A stretch of 64,000 nt of DNA from Symbiobacteriaceae bacterium (GCA_029239785.1 JARBUG010000004.1:57221-121220); one strand, 5' to 3'. Counted from the first letter of the stretch, positions 34,490 to 46,491 are shown. The notes: generated by a model from the letters alone, not told the origin. A program made the numbers and translations.

Positions 34490-34625
34490 CTAGGCGGCTA
34501 TTCCTTCGACCTGCGCTTACGAGGTTAGCTGTCGGATTCGGGCGGTCAAAGTTGCCCTACCCACTCGATCAGTGGGATTCACCCCGGAAATGGGTCCCCC
34601 GTTCTCGAATCGAGATTCAGCGTGG
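34490..34625 (-). promoter_or_regulatory. c-di-AMP (ydaO/yuaA) riboswitch upstream of zinc-ribbon gene
   Basis: Minus strand carries GGGGGACCCATTT, GGGGTGAATCCC, CCGCCCGAATCCGACAGCTA then ACCTCGTAAGCG, all the conserved ydaO-class blocks including both pseudo-symmetric halves. It faces the small zinc-ribbon gene 60 bases downstream; no other gene lies between. A GC-rich hairpin (GGCGCGCC ... GGCGCGGCC) follows, without a T run. The rest of 34626-34851 shows no gene. Confidence 0.93.
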
Positions 34626-34851
34626 TTCAGCGTCCGACCACAATGGTACACGATGCAGCCCATTCTGTACAGAGAGGGCAGGCCAGATTTAACGAAATTG
34701 TAATGGGAATTATGTGCTAAACGCATACATGTATATACCAGTTCGGAGCCATGCAGCGCACCCACCGCCGTGCACTTTCCTATCGACTTTTCCGCCCTGA
34801 ATCAGCGACAATATTGACTGTGCGAAGACTGGACAGAGAGGTGGGTTCACG

Positions 34852-35652
34852 TTGACTTTCCTTGAACGGCTCAAGGCGGCCGTGGCCGGCTTTCACGGGT
34901 ATGCCGACCTGGGCCGTGATCGTGCCAGCGGCTTCGGTTTCATGGCGCTCATTCTGTTACTGGTTATGACTGTCTCGTGTATTGGTTCGACCTATCAGTT
35001 CAGCACCAGCCTGGGCACCGCCGTGGAGGACATGAAGCAGGTGCCCGACTTCCGCATTGTCAACGGCGAAATCGAATATGAGGGTCCGATGCCCGTCATC
35101 GTGGAGGACGAAAACTCGGTCTTCATTCTGGATACCTCCGGCCAGACGGGGCCCGAGGCCATCGAGGGCCGTCCCAATGGCATGCTTGTCACGCGTGACA
35201 AGGTATACCAGAGCCGCGGTGGTCGGGTAGAGCAGATCGACCTGCCCAGCAACTTGCCCATCACGCTGAGCAAGTCCGACGTTATGGGTATGATGGAGAA
35301 ACTGTGGATTGTGGTCCCCATCGCATATGTTTTCATGTTCCTGTTCCAGCTGGGCTTCAAGGCCCTGGACGCCTGCGTGCTCGGCCTGGCCGCCCTGATC
35401 TGGGGCAGTGCCACCAACCGCAAGGTCGACTTCGGTCTCGGTTATAAGCTGGGCCTTTACGCCATGACGATTCCCATGGCGCTGCAGTGGCTGGTGCCGG
35501 GCTACACCACCCTCCCCTTCGGCGGACTGCAGGCGAGTATGGGCTTTGTCCTCTGGTGGGTGTTGGCGCTTGTGTATCTCATTTTTGGTCTGCAGGCCTA
35601 CTACCGTACTCAGGACCCGAATGATCAGGGCTATTACGGCCCCACACCGTAA
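34852..35652 (+). CDS. DUF1189 family membrane protein
   Basis: 266 residues. One N-terminal helix (residues 25-45), an extracytoplasmic domain of about 100 residues (DFRIVNGEIEYEGPMPVIVED), then four C-terminal helices. This topology and the phrase VNGEIEY match DUF1189 (B. subtilis YqaK-like) proteins; function unknown. TTG start follows GAGAGGTGG. Sits alone between glyS and the PPDK operon, on the opposite strand from the riboswitch-controlled gene. Confidence 0.78.
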   Translation: MTFLERLKAAVAGFHGYADLGRDRASGFGFMALILLLVMTVSCIGSTYQFSTSLGTAVEDMKQVPDFRIVNGEIEYEGPMPVIVEDENSVFILDTSGQTGPEAIEGRPNGMLVTRDKVYQSRGGRVEQIDLPSNLPITLSKSDVMGMMEKLWIVVPIAYVFMFLFQLGFKALDACVLGLAALIWGSATNRKVDFGLGYKLGLYAMTIPMALQWLVPGYTTLPFGGLQASMGFVLWWVLALVYLIFGLQAYYRTQDPNDQGYYGPTP

Positions 35653-35682
35653 TACAAATAGAGCAAGGCGGTACGCAAGTTC

Positions 35683-35727
35683 GCCCCTTTCGCCACCCGA
35701 TCTCGGATCGGCCGTGGCGGGAGGGGC
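35683..35727 (+). terminator. Probable terminator after DUF1189 gene
   Basis: GCCCCTTTCGCCAC and GTGGCGGGAGGGGC pair through G-U wobbles, followed by CTCTTCC. Weak T tail. Confidence 0.6.
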
Positions 35728-35831
35728 CTCTTCCATTTCTAAACGAGGAAATCTATGGCAAAAGTCTATCCAATAGATAAACCTTTGAAGACCCCTCAAA
35801 AATCTTTGTAACCTTTCTTAGCAAAAGTCGG

Positions 35832-35859
35832 TTTCCGCCTTGGATTGTTATGGTATACT
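35832..35859 (+). promoter_or_regulatory. Extended -10 promoter of PPDK operon
   Basis: TGGTATACT (TATACT at 35854-35859 with TGn) preceded at 16-17 bases by a weak -35 (TTTCCG). About 30 bases before the GTG start of the regulator gene. Confidence 0.6.
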
Positions 35860-35886
35860 CATTACCGGCAACAGGAGGAGACGCGT

Positions 35887-36708
35887 GTGTCGACTCGTCC
35901 CGTTGTGTTCCTGGTCTCCGATTCTGTGGGGGAGACGGCAGACCTGGTGACACGCGCTGCCATGTCCCAGTTTGGCGGACCGGCTGTAGAGATGCGAAGG
36001 TACCCGATGGTTGACGATCGGGAGAGTTTGCGCGAGGTCATCGAGGCCGCACGTGCGCAGCCGACGCTGATCGTTTTCACCATCATCGTGCCGGATGTCC
36101 GGGCGGAGCTCAAAACCCTGACGGTCCAGTACGGAATTCCGGCCGTGGATATTATGGGACCCATGCTCGATGGGCTGGCACAGATTCTGGGGAGGGCGCC
36201 CATCCTTGAGCCCGGTGCCATCCACAAGCTGGACGAAGATTACTTTCTCCGCATCGAAGCTGTCGAGTTTGCCGTGAAGTATGACGATGGCAAGGACCCG
36301 CGCGGTCTGTCACGGGCCGACGTGGTTCTGCTGGGCGTATCGCGATCTTCGAAGACGCCGGTCTCCATGTACTTAGCGCATCGGCGCATCAAGGTCGCGA
36401 ACCTGCCCCTGGTCCCGGAAGTCACCTGTCCCAAAGAGCTGTTCCAGCTTCCGGCACGAAAAGTTGTGGGCCTGCGGGTCGCTCCTGACAAGCTTCATGG
36501 CATACGTGAGGAACGGGTGCGCACAATGGGATTAAGGTCGGATGCGAACTACGCCAACATGGAGCGCATCCTACTAGAGCTTGACTACGCTGAAGAGGTG
36601 TTCAAGAAGGTAGGCTGTCCGGTGATCGATGTGACGAACAAAGCTGTTGAAGAGACCGCTGTTCGCGTTTTGGAGATCATAAACCGAGGAGTGAGATTCG
36701 GTGACTAA
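35887..36708 (+). CDS. Pyruvate, phosphate dikinase regulatory protein (bifunctional kinase/phosphorylase)
   Basis: 273 residues from GTG 35887 with AGGAGGAG upstream. DUF299 family: [20 protein letters not shown] at the N-terminus and P-loop [16 protein letters not shown]. It uses ADP to phosphorylate, and phosphate to dephosphorylate, a threonine next to the catalytic His of PPDK, switching it off or on. Its 3' end overlaps ppdK by eight bases, so regulator and target are coupled. Confidence 0.95.
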   Translation: MSTRPVVFLVSDSVGETADLVTRAAMSQFGGPAVEMRRYPMVDDRESLREVIEAARAQPTLIVFTIIVPDVRAELKTLTVQYGIPAVDIMGPMLDGLAQILGRAPILEPGAIHKLDEDYFLRIEAVEFAVKYDDGKDPRGLSRADVVLLGVSRSSKTPVSMYLAHRRIKVANLPLVPEVTCPKELFQLPARKVVGLRVAPDKLHGIREERVRTMGLRSDANYANMERILLELDYAEEVFKKVGCPVIDVTNKAVEETAVRVLEIINRGVRFGD

Positions 36709-39370
36709 GAAGTTCGTCTATGCCTTCCATGAGGGCCGTGCAGACATGAAGGCTCTGCTCGGCGGCAAGGGTGCTAACCTCGCCGAAATGACCAACATTG
36801 GCCTCCCTGTCCCCCCCGGATTCACCATCACCACCGAGGTCTGCAACGAGTATGCGCAGACCGGCAAGATCAACGCTGAGACCGCTCAGCAGATCGACGC
36901 CAACCTGGCCACCCTCGAGGCGAAGCTGGGTAAGAAGCTCGGCGACGTCAAGAACCCGCTGCTGCTCTCCGTCCGCTCCGGCGCTCCGCTCTCCATGCCC
37001 GGCATGATGGACACCATCCTGAACCTGGGCCTGAACGACGAGTCCGTCGTTGCTCACGGCAACAACACCAACAACGAGCGGTTCGCGTGGGACTGCTACC
37101 GCCGCTTCATCCAGATGTTCTCCAACGTCGTGCTGGAGACCGGTCTGCACAACTTTGAGCAGATCCTGGAAGAGCACAAGCACAAGAACGGCGTGAAGCT
37201 CGACACCGAGCTGACCACCGACATGCTCAAGGCGATTGTGAAGGACTACAAGGCCGCTGTCGTCAAGCTGACCGGCCGCGAGTTCCCGCAGGACCCGAAG
37301 GAGCAGCTCAACATGGCGATCGTCGCCGTGTTCCGGTCTTGGAACAACCCGCGCGCCCAGGTTTATCGGAAGATCAACAAGATCGCCGATTCCCTCGGCA
37401 CCGCTGTCAACGTGCAGTCGATGGTCTTCGGCAACATGGGTATGGACTCCGCCACGGGCGTCGTCTTTACCCGCAACCCGAACTCCGGCGAGAAGGAGTT
37501 CTACGGTGAGTACCTGCCGAACGCCCAGGGCGAAGACGTCGTGGCCGGCATTCGTACCCCCTACCAGATCTCGCACCTGAAGGAAGAGAAGCCCGAGTCC
37601 TACGACAAGCTGTTCGAGCTGTGCGAGCTGCTCGAGAAGCACTACGGCGACATGCAGGACATCGAGTTCACCATCGAGCGGGGCACCCTGTACATGCTGC
37701 AGTGCCGCAGCGGCAAGCGGGCTCCGATCGCCGCCATTAAGATCAACGTTGACCTCGCCAAGGAAGGCAAGATCTCCAAGGAGCAGGCGGTTCTGCGCGT
37801 TGAGCAGAGCCAGATCGACAAGATCCTGCACCGCGGCATCGACCCGAAGGCGAAGGTTGACATCGTGGCCACCGGTCTGGCCGCCTCCCCGGGCGCCGCT
37901 GCCGGCGTCTGCTGCTTCGACCCCGAGCGGGCTGAGAAGCTCGTCGCCGAGGGCAAGAACGTCGTGCTCGTCCGTCCGGAGACGTCTCCTGACGACATCC
38001 ACGGCATCGTCGTCTCCCAGGGCATCCTGACCAGCCGTGGCGGCATGACCTCCCACGCCGCCATCGTCTCCCGCGGCATGGGCAAGCCCTGCGTCGTTGG
38101 CTGCGAGGCCATCAAGATCGATGTTGAGAAGGGCACCTTCACCGTGGGTAACCGCGTGATCAACGAAGGCGAGTTCATCACCATCGACGGCGCCACCGGC
38201 AACGTGATGATGGGCCTGGTGCCCACCGTCGACCCGGAAATCACTGGCGAGTTCCAGCAGCTGCTGGAATGGGCCGACGAGATCCGCACCCTGAAAATTC
38301 GTGCCAACGCCGACAACCCCGCCGACGCCGCCAAGGCTCGCGAGTTCGGCGCTGAAGGCATCGGCCTCTGCCGGACTGAGCACATGTTCGGCCAGGGCGG
38401 CCACCATCCCGAGCGGATGGAAGTCGCTCGCGAGATGATTCTCGCCGAGAACCTCGAGGAGCGGAAGAAGGCCCTTGAGAAGTTGCTGGTCATGCAGCAG
38501 GAGGACTTCTACGGTATGTTCAAGGCGATGGCTCCGTACGCCGTGACCATCCGTCTGCTCGACCCGCCCCTGCATGAGTTCCTGCCCGGCGAAGAAGAGC
38601 TGGCCATCGAAGTCGCCGTCAACAAGGCGACCGGCAAGGTGGATGCGGAGAAGGAAGCCCTCCTGAAGAAGGTCAAGGCCCTTTCCGAAATCAACCCGAT
38701 GCTCGGCTTCCGTGGCTGCCGCCTCGGCATGATCTTCCCCGAGATCTACGAAATGCAGATCTACGCCATCTTCCAGGCTGCTGCCCAGTGCAACAAGGAA
38801 GGCGGCAAGGTTGAGCCTGAGATCATGCACCCGCTGATCGGCCATGTCAACGAGCTGAAGTTCCTGACCGACATGACCCACCGCATTGGCAAGGAAGCCA
38901 TGGAGAAGACCGGTACGAGCTTCAAGTACCTCGTCGGCACCATGATCGAGATCCCGCGGGCGGCTCTGACGGCCGACGAGATCGCCGAGCATGCTGAGTT
39001 CTTCTCGTTCGGCACGAACGACCTGACTCAGACCACTTTCGGCTTCTCCCGTGACGACGCCGAGGGCAAGTTCCTGGCGCAGTACGTTGAGAAGAAGATC
39101 CTGCCGGAGAACCCGTTTGTCACGATCGACCAGACCGGCGTGGGCAAGCTGATGAGCATGTCTGCTGATCTGGGCCGCAAGGTCCGCCCGGAGATCAAGC
39201 TCGGCATCTGCGGCGAGCATGGCGGCGACCCGGCCTCCATCGAGTTCTGCCACAAGATTGGCCTGACCTACGTCTCTTGCTCGCCGTACCGGGTGCCGGT
39301 GGCCCGGATCGCGGCGGCGCAGGCTGCGGCTCGTGCCAAGGGCGCTGCTGCTACCACCTCGACCCTGTAA
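36701..39370 (+). CDS. ppdK: Pyruvate, phosphate dikinase
   Basis: 889 residues, full length. ATP-grasp N-domain ([20 protein letters not shown]), phosphohistidine domain [18 protein letters not shown] with catalytic His452 and regulatory Thr450, C-terminal PEP-binding barrel ending in [10 protein letters not shown]. Interconverts pyruvate, ATP and phosphate with PEP, AMP and PPi; used in gluconeogenesis or PPi-linked glycolysis. GTG start follows GAGGAG. Codon use is strongly biased (highly expressed). A very long open frame on the opposite strand is a by-product of this bias. Confidence 0.98.
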   Translation: MTKKFVYAFHEGRADMKALLGGKGANLAEMTNIGLPVPPGFTITTEVCNEYAQTGKINAETAQQIDANLATLEAKLGKKLGDVKNPLLLSVRSGAPLSMPGMMDTILNLGLNDESVVAHGNNTNNERFAWDCYRRFIQMFSNVVLETGLHNFEQILEEHKHKNGVKLDTELTTDMLKAIVKDYKAAVVKLTGREFPQDPKEQLNMAIVAVFRSWNNPRAQVYRKINKIADSLGTAVNVQSMVFGNMGMDSATGVVFTRNPNSGEKEFYGEYLPNAQGEDVVAGIRTPYQISHLKEEKPESYDKLFELCELLEKHYGDMQDIEFTIERGTLYMLQCRSGKRAPIAAIKINVDLAKEGKISKEQAVLRVEQSQIDKILHRGIDPKAKVDIVATGLAASPGAAAGVCCFDPERAEKLVAEGKNVVLVRPETSPDDIHGIVVSQGILTSRGGMTSHAAIVSRGMGKPCVVGCEAIKIDVEKGTFTVGNRVINEGEFITIDGATGNVMMGLVPTVDPEITGEFQQLLEWADEIRTLKIRANADNPADAAKAREFGAEGIGLCRTEHMFGQGGHHPERMEVAREMILAENLEERKKALEKLLVMQQEDFYGMFKAMAPYAVTIRLLDPPLHEFLPGEEELAIEVAVNKATGKVDAEKEALLKKVKALSEINPMLGFRGCRLGMIFPEIYEMQIYAIFQAAAQCNKEGGKVEPEIMHPLIGHVNELKFLTDMTHRIGKEAMEKTGTSFKYLVGTMIEIPRAALTADEIAEHAEFFSFGTNDLTQTTFGFSRDDAEGKFLAQYVEKKILPENPFVTIDQTGVGKLMSMSADLGRKVRPEIKLGICGEHGGDPASIEFCHKIGLTYVSCSPYRVPVARIAAAQAAARAKGAAATTSTL

Positions 39371-39383
39371 GGTTGCTAGTGCG

Positions 39384-39412
39384 GAGGCCCACCTCGCTTT
39401 TGAGGTGGGCCT
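39384..39412 (+). terminator. Terminator after ppdK
   Basis: GAGGCCCACCTC and GAGGTGGGCCTC arms with GCTTT loop, then CTTCTGCTT. Also near the end of the convergent permease gene. Confidence 0.85.
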
Positions 39413-39421
39413 CCTTCTGCT

Positions 39422-41746
39422 TCACTCCGCCCTCAGGGCTTGTGCTGTCACAATCCGTCCCGCCCACGCCGCCGCGGGCATGGCGGCCAGCACCGCCAGG
39501 GCCGTCGCACCCGCGACCAGCAGCCCAATCTGAATGGGCGGCATCTCCAGCGGGATCTTGCCAAAGATACCTTGCTCTGTCAAAGCGGTCGACATAAGCT
39601 CGTGCATGACCAGAGCCACCGGCACTCCGAGCCCGGCCCCAATCAGGCCCAGCCACGCCCCACCGGCCCCAACAGAGGCCAGAATCTGCCCCGGCGTCAT
39701 GCCCATCGCCTTGCGAATACCGGCCTCACGCACCTGCTCCCGGGCGGTCAGCAGGGCGGTGTTCATCATGCTAATGGCCGCGATGATCACCATCAGGGTC
39801 GCCAGCACCCGCACCTGCTTTAGCAGGTCGGCCACGAAACCGCCCGCGATGAAGGTTCGCATCAGCGCAGCCGATATGCGGTAGTTGCTCTGTTCCAGCA
39901 GCGCCTGACGAACGTCACCCGGGTCAATCCCCCGCTTCACCCGGATTTTCAAGCCTTCCGCCTTTGCCTCTGGCAGAACCTGCCGGAGGGTCTCGATCGT
40001 GGTGATGCCGACCTGCCCCAGCTCCATGGGGTTCCGGTACTCGCCGACTACCCGCCAGGTCACGTTCTGACCGCCGACCTGCAGCGTAAGCCGATCTCCC
40101 ACGCTTACCTTGAGCTTCCGCATCGCGCCCGTGGCCAGGACGATCTCATCGGGCCCCTCGACCAACCGCCCCCGGACGACCTGCCATGGCAGCCGGGCCC
40201 AGTCGCCGGCCAGCGCTTCGAGCCGGAACGAAACGGCCTGCTCGGTCGCCATCACCCCGAGTTGGGTCGCTCGGGCCACGGACTCCACCCCCGCAACAGA
40301 GCGCGCTAGTGCTTCTGCTTGGTCAGCAGTATAGGGCGCCTTCGGGTTGACCATGATGTCATAGGGCATGCCCATCAGGTCCAGGTCGGCGTTGATCTGC
40401 TGCGTAAACTGCCCTACGGCTGCGCCCATGGTGATGGTAATGGTGCACAGCGTCAGGCCAGCCACCGTCAGGGCTGCCCGTCCGGGGCGGGCGGTGACAT
40501 CCTTCACCCCGAGCACGACCGGAGCCGGCAGCCGCATCCAGGAGAGCAGCCGCACAGCGAGGGGAACCCGGGACCGGGGGGTGGCAAAACCATCGCGCAG
40601 GGCCGCGGTCGGGCGCAGCACCACGGCGGGCCACGCAGCGACCAGGGAGACCAAAATGGCCACCCCTGCGATCACGGCGACCACCACTCCCGCCAACTCC
40701 GGCTGGAAGTTCAGCACGGTCGGGTCACCCATGTTCTCCGCCATCGGGACCAGCATGCGCCGTGCTGCCAGCCCGCCCGCACCCACGCCTAGCCCGGCCC
40801 CGGCTAAGCCAAGGAGGAGGTTCTGCCCGGCAAAGAGGAGCATGACCTGCCGAGCGGTGAAGCCAAGCACTTTCAGAACAGCGATCTCGCGGAACTGTGC
40901 CAACACTGCTCCGCCCACCAGGTTAACCGTGATCAGCGCGGCCGCCGCGATCGCCGTGACGGCGAACATCAGCAGGGAGACGGTACTGAACGCCTGCATC
41001 AGCTGCGTGCCCAGCCGCATGGTCAACCAGGAGACCGCCAGCGTGATTTTGGTCAGGCCCGCCTCCTTGACCACCCGGGAGGTAAACTCGTCCGCCTTGG
41101 ACGGGTCCGTCAGGCGGGCGCCCAGGAGATGCGTCGGCTCGTCGGCGGCCTCAGCCAATCCGGAAAAGGTCTCGGGGAGCGTGTACAGGTTTGCCGTTGA
41201 GCAGTTAGGGTAGGGGCACCAGAGCGAATCCGCCGACAGCCCGACCACGGTCAGGCTCTTCGGGCCCTCCGCCAACGCCAGCCGGACCTGGTCGCCAACC
41301 TTGATGCCGAAGTACCGGGCCGTCGAGACGCCCAGCACGGCCTCATCCTGCCCGCCAGCCCTGAGGTCGTTACCCGCAACGATCACGTGGCCCATGGGAC
41401 CGGCGTATCCGGGCGGGGACGGTTGCACGAAGACATCCGCATTCTCGTCACGCCCCGGCAGAAGGAGTTCCGTAGGGCGTATTCGCCGGAGTTGGATATC
41501 GGTCACATCGGCATCGGCGGCCAGCCTGGTGGCCAGGGCGTCTGCCCCGTCGCCTGAGATGATGAAGTAGGCGTGGGGCCCCTGTGTCCGTTCCAGGAGT
41601 TTTTCAAACGGTTCGGTGGAGGCACCCAGGGTCAGGAGCCCCAGGTAAAGGAGGGCGCTGGCGGCCGCAATCGTCATGGCGATCAGCAACGACTGCCAGC
41701 GGCGCCCCCAGAGATCGGCCACAGCTTTGATCCAGACAGCTTTCAT
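39422..41746 (-). CDS. ABC transporter permease, FtsX/MacB type with two FtsX domains
   Basis: 774 residues. N-terminal helix, extracytoplasmic domain, then FtsX domain 1 (ISRELITVNLVGG-like region LITVNLVGGAVLAQFREIAVLKVLG), and after a second extracytoplasmic domain FtsX domain 2 (SMMNTALLTAREQVREAGIRKAMG). This duplicated layout matches lipoprotein/peptide exporters of the LolC/YknZ/bacitracin-resistance kind. Forms a complex with the ATPase encoded nine bases upstream. Substrate unknown. Confidence 0.9.
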   Translation of the reverse strand: MKAVWIKAVADLWGRRWQSLLIAMTIAAASALLYLGLLTLGASTEPFEKLLERTQGPHAYFIISGDGADALATRLAADADVTDIQLRRIRPTELLLPGRDENADVFVQPSPPGYAGPMGHVIVAGNDLRAGGQDEAVLGVSTARYFGIKVGDQVRLALAEGPKSLTVVGLSADSLWCPYPNCSTANLYTLPETFSGLAEAADEPTHLLGARLTDPSKADEFTSRVVKEAGLTKITLAVSWLTMRLGTQLMQAFSTVSLLMFAVTAIAAAALITVNLVGGAVLAQFREIAVLKVLGFTARQVMLLFAGQNLLLGLAGAGLGVGAGGLAARRMLVPMAENMGDPTVLNFQPELAGVVVAVIAGVAILVSLVAAWPAVVLRPTAALRDGFATPRSRVPLAVRLLSWMRLPAPVVLGVKDVTARPGRAALTVAGLTLCTITITMGAAVGQFTQQINADLDLMGMPYDIMVNPKAPYTADQAEALARSVAGVESVARATQLGVMATEQAVSFRLEALAGDWARLPWQVVRGRLVEGPDEIVLATGAMRKLKVSVGDRLTLQVGGQNVTWRVVGEYRNPMELGQVGITTIETLRQVLPEAKAEGLKIRVKRGIDPGDVRQALLEQSNYRISAALMRTFIAGGFVADLLKQVRVLATLMVIIAAISMMNTALLTAREQVREAGIRKAMGMTPGQILASVGAGGAWLGLIGAGLGVPVALVMHELMSTALTEQGIFGKIPLEMPPIQIGLLVAGATALAVLAAMPAAAWAGRIVTAQALRAE

Positions 41747-41755
41747 GGCGCTCCC

Positions 41756-42517
41756 TCACTTCCAGGCGCCGGCCCCGGACGCCAGGGGCGGCGGAAACTG
41801 TTCAGCCAGCCGGCCGCCAGGGCGGGCGCCGGGGTGCACCTCATCGACCAGGGTACCGTCCTGCATCAGCAGCACCCGTTCGGCCTGTGCCGCGACTTTG
41901 GGGTCGTGGGTCACCAACACGATCGTCTGCCCCTGCGCATGTAGCCTGCGGAAGAGGCGTATGACACCTGCGCCGGCTTCCTGGTCCAAGGCGCCCGTGG
42001 GCTCATCGGCCAGCAGCACCGAGGGCCGGTTGATCAACGCCCGGGCAATGGCCACCCGCTGCCGCTGCCCGCCGCTCAGTTGGCTGGGCATTTTCCCGGC
42101 CAGTTCCCCAATATCCAGCGACTCCAGTAACTCCAGCGAGCGGCGCCGCGCCTCTCGGCCTGATTCTCCGCCCAAATGGGCGGGCAGTTCCACGTTGCCC
42201 AGTACGTCAAGGTTGTGAATCAGGTTGAAGAACTGAAACACAATCCCTACATGCTTGCGGCGAAACAGCGCCAGGGCCGTTTCGGAGAGGTGATCGATGC
42301 GGGTGCCCGCCGCCCAGACCTCCCCCGAATCCGGCCGGTCAATGCCCCCCAGTATGTTCAGCAAGGTGGATTTACCGCACCCGGAAGGACCCACCAGGGC
42401 AACAAACTCACCCGCGCTAACCGAAACGGAAACCTGACTGACGGCAGCGTGGCGGTTCCCGGCTTCCCGGTATGTCCGGCTCACCTCGTGCGCTCTGAGG
42501 ATGGTGCTTTCCGACAT
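41756..42517 (-). CDS. ABC transporter ATP-binding protein (LolD/MacB type)
   Basis: 253 residues from ATG 42517, with GGGAGG upstream; an upstream in-frame extension is not supported. Walker [10 protein letters not shown], signature LSGGQRQR, Walker B VLLADEPTGALD, H-loop VTHD. Typical LolD-like ATPase partner of FtsX-type permeases. Middle gene of padR-ATPase-permease operon. Confidence 0.95.
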   Translation of the reverse strand: MSESTILRAHEVSRTYREAGNRHAAVSQVSVSVSAGEFVALVGPSGCGKSTLLNILGGIDRPDSGEVWAAGTRIDHLSETALALFRRKHVGIVFQFFNLIHNLDVLGNVELPAHLGGESGREARRRSLELLESLDIGELAGKMPSQLSGGQRQRVAIARALINRPSVLLADEPTGALDQEAGAGVIRLFRRLHAQGQTIVLVTHDPKVAAQAERVLLMQDGTLVDEVHPGARPGGRLAEQFPPPLASGAGAWK

Positions 42518-42552
42518 CGTTCTGACCTCCCTGTCCAGGCTCTTGGATCGCG

Positions 42553-43068
42553 CTACCCCTGCCGGCTTCGGCTCACCCAGAGGTCCAGCCACTGCAGGTC
42601 TGCCTCCAGGTGGAGAATCGCCCCTTCGATCAGCAAAATGACCTCCAGATCCTGCACCGGGTCGTAGGACTCCTTGAGACGGGTCAGATCCCCGATCGAT
42701 TGCAGCGTGGCGAGCCGCTGTGTGCGGACCAAACCCGCCACATCCGCCAGACCGGCCCGGCGGGCCAGCGTCAGCTTCATGAACAGTTCATCGCGCAGGT
42801 CGACTTTTTCGACAGGGGTTTGGAACCAGTGATTCAGTTCGGCCCGTCCGGCGGCGGTCAAGTGGAAGACCTTCATTTCCGAGCGTTCGTCGCGGGAGAC
42901 GAACTCAGGCTCGACCAGCCCGTCCTTTTCGAGCTTGCCCAGGGCTGTGTATACTTGGCCCACGTTGAACTTACTGGTCTGACCGAGCGTCCGGTCGAGG
43001 GAGACCTTCAAGTCGTATCCGTGCAAGGGCTGAACCGCCAGCAGGCCCAGCAGTGCCTCTTTGATCAT
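42553..43068 (-). CDS. PadR-family transcription regulator
   Basis: 171 residues from ATG 43068, 9 bases after GAGGGG. Winged helix MIKEALLGLLAVQPLHGYDLK ... FNVGQVYTALGKLEKDGLVEPE is the PadR signature, followed by an all-helical C-terminal dimerisation domain. PadR repressors often control adjacent ABC exporters and respond to their drug substrates. It is the first gene of this operon and probably binds the long palindrome overlapping its own promoter. Confidence 0.93.
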   Translation of the reverse strand: MIKEALLGLLAVQPLHGYDLKVSLDRTLGQTSKFNVGQVYTALGKLEKDGLVEPEFVSRDERSEMKVFHLTAAGRAELNHWFQTPVEKVDLRDELFMKLTLARRAGLADVAGLVRTQRLATLQSIGDLTRLKESYDPVQDLEVILLIEGAILHLEADLQWLDLWVSRSRQG

Positions 43069-43092
43069 GGCATTCCCCTCTTGTGCCGGCGT

Positions 43093-43143
43093 ACTTACAA
43101 TGTAACTAGTTACACTGTAAGTAGCCACAAAGCATTCTGTCAA
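43093..43143 (-). promoter_or_regulatory. padR operon promoter with 30-base palindromic operator
   Basis: Minus strand TTGACA (43138-43143), 18-base spacer, TACAGT. The -10 lies inside a perfect palindrome ACTTACA-a-TGTAACTAGTTACA-c-TGTAAGT (43093-43122), whose core matches the TGTAAC...GTTACA type seen in PadR operators. Strong case for autoregulation. The remaining gap to dnaG (43144-43440) shows no gene and no promoter I can support. Confidence 0.8.
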
Positions 43144-43440
43144 GAACGAAAAACGCGCAATCGCTCGGTTGAAGAGTGTAGACATGCTCCGGGTATGGCT
43201 GTAGCCCGAAAAAGTTGGGCACCCTCTTCCTGAAGCAGAAATATAAGGCGCGCGCAGGAAACTTCGTGATGATGCGCACAAGGAGAAGGAATCAGTTTGT
43301 ACGTGTAGAACCTACATGAACGCACGAAACGTAGCCAAATCCGCGCAACCGGACAACGTAGAAACCCTCACCGTCATCCGCCCGTGGGCGGAGTATGCGG
43401 ACGGACTGGAGGGCTTTTCTGCTGTAGAGGTGGTGAACCG

Positions 43441-45330
43441 GTGGCCCTGCACGACAACCAGGCATTCAAAGACGAGGTTCGGGCGAAAAATGAGATCGTC
43501 GACGTCATCTCGTCGTACGTCAAGCTGGAAAAGAGGGGCAACCGGTACGTGGGCCTCTGTCCATTCCACGGCGAAAAAACGCCCTCTTTCCACGTCATTC
43601 CGCAAATGCAGATGTACCACTGCTTTGGCTGCAAGGCCAGCGGTGACGTCTTCAAGTTCCTGCAAGAGCGTGAGCACCTCTCGTTCTACGAAGCGCTCGT
43701 CCAACTGGCCAAGCGGGCCCGTGTGCCCATGCCCAAAGAAGAGCGGACTCCGGAAGAAGAGAAGGCCTATCGCGAGCGCCGCGGCATGTATGATGCGCTG
43801 GAGTTCGCCGCACGCTTTTACCATCATCAGTTACAGTCGGAATCGGGCAAGGCCGGCCTCGACTACCTGCTGGGGCGGGGCCTCTCCGAAGAGACGATTC
43901 GCACCTATCGCCTGGGGTGGGCGCCGGGCTACGGCAAGCTCTTTCAGGCCGCCCGCGGCCGGTTTGATGCCGAAACCTTGCAAAAGGCGGGCCTCATTCT
44001 GCCCAGGCGCGAAGGCTCAGGCTACATGGACGCCTTCTTCGACCGCGTGATGTTCCCGATTACTGACCTGACGGGCCGCACCATCGGTTTTGGCGGCCGG
44101 ATCCTCCAGGGGAACGCCGCCAAGTATAAGAACACGTCGGACACCCCGCTCTTCACGAAACGCCATGTGCTGTTCGGACTGGCCCAGGCCAAAGACGCCG
44201 TTCGTGCGAAGAACCAGGCGATCCTCGTTGAAGGCTATATGGACGTGATCATGCCGCACCAGGTGGGCATTAAGAACGTGGTGGCGCCCCTCGGCACCGC
44301 CCTGACGGAAGAGCAGTGCAAACTGCTGCGCCAGCAGGCCGAGCAGGTAGTCGTCGCTTTCGACTCCGACACAGCGGGCCAAATGGCCACGCTCCGCAGC
44401 CTTGATATCCTCTACGAACTGGGCTGCGACGTCCGCATTCTGCGGCTGGCCGACGGCAAGGACCCCGACGAGTACATCCGGACGCATGGTGCGGAAGGGT
44501 TCCAGGCTTCGGTTGACGAAGCAATGCCTCTAGTGGAGTTCAAACTCCGCAGCGCCATCGAAAAGAATCCCGGCTCCAAGGCAAAGGCCATGGAAGCCGT
44601 CGCCCGGGTCCTGGTCGACCTCAAAAACGACGTGCTACGCGCCGAGTATGTTGATAAGATCGTCAACATCTTTGCGGAGGGCACCGCGGGTATGCCCGAC
44701 CCCGACCTGAAAAAAGCGATTGATCGGCAGATGAATCGCTTGCTGCACGAGGGCTTCCAGCATAACCAGCCTGATTCCAGGAATAATAGTAGAGACTTGG
44801 GGTTTGCTGGACCTGGGTCCGGACCACAGGTGAATCCCCAGGCGCGCCCCGCGCCTGTGAATCCCCTGGCGGTCAAGGCCACGCGCAACGACCTTGTCTG
44901 GCGGGCTGAGCGGCAGCTCATTCAACTGCTCCTGGAGTACCCGGGGTATGCCGTGCGCATAGAAACCGCCCTGGGCAACGAACCGTTCAGTGATCCTACT
45001 CATCAAACCATCTATGCAGCGGTCAAGCTGCGTGCGGGAACGGGCTCTTCTGCCGGTCCTTTGGCAGCGCAGCTGTTGGACACGCTGATTGACGCAGATG
45101 CACGGCAGGCCCTTACGGAACTGGTGGTAAATCCAACCGTCCTGACCAATGCGGAACAGGAAGCCGCCCACTGCATCGAGAAAATAATGGAGCATAGGGA
45201 TTTAAGGAGAATAGCGGACTTGGAGAAGCAGATGCAAACCTACCAAGCGGCCGGCCAGCCGGTCCCGGCGAGCCTGGTTGAAGAGTGGACCCAGCGCCAA
45301 CTCAAAATGAGAAAGCCGTCCAAGTCCTGA
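43441..45330 (+). CDS. dnaG: DNA primase
   Basis: 629 residues from GTG 43441 with AGAGGTGG eight bases upstream. Zinc ribbon Cys40-x2-His43 ... Cys61-x2-Cys64 (CPFH ... CFGC), RNA polymerase domain, Toprim with LVEGYMDVI and AFDSDTAG, C-terminal DnaB-interacting helical domain. Synthesises RNA primers for replication. Gene order dnaG-rpoD is the Firmicute macromolecular-synthesis operon; rpsU and yqeY are not in front here. Confidence 0.96.
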   Translation: MALHDNQAFKDEVRAKNEIVDVISSYVKLEKRGNRYVGLCPFHGEKTPSFHVIPQMQMYHCFGCKASGDVFKFLQEREHLSFYEALVQLAKRARVPMPKEERTPEEEKAYRERRGMYDALEFAARFYHHQLQSESGKAGLDYLLGRGLSEETIRTYRLGWAPGYGKLFQAARGRFDAETLQKAGLILPRREGSGYMDAFFDRVMFPITDLTGRTIGFGGRILQGNAAKYKNTSDTPLFTKRHVLFGLAQAKDAVRAKNQAILVEGYMDVIMPHQVGIKNVVAPLGTALTEEQCKLLRQQAEQVVVAFDSDTAGQMATLRSLDILYELGCDVRILRLADGKDPDEYIRTHGAEGFQASVDEAMPLVEFKLRSAIEKNPGSKAKAMEAVARVLVDLKNDVLRAEYVDKIVNIFAEGTAGMPDPDLKKAIDRQMNRLLHEGFQHNQPDSRNNSRDLGFAGPGSGPQVNPQARPAPVNPLAVKATRNDLVWRAERQLIQLLLEYPGYAVRIETALGNEPFSDPTHQTIYAAVKLRAGTGSSAGPLAAQLLDTLIDADARQALTELVVNPTVLTNAEQEAAHCIEKIMEHRDLRRIADLEKQMQTYQAAGQPVPASLVEEWTQRQLKMRKPSKS

Positions 45331-45358
45331 GATGTGTGCGGAAGGGGGGGTAGTCATC

Positions 45359-46486
<1,128 letters not shown>

Positions 46487-46491
46487 ACAGC

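Noticed and set aside
36677..39253. 858-residue open frame on the minus strand opposite ppdK
   Set aside because: Mirror of the strongly biased, GC-rich ppdK codons; no domain, no SD, and the plus-strand protein matches PPDK along its whole length.
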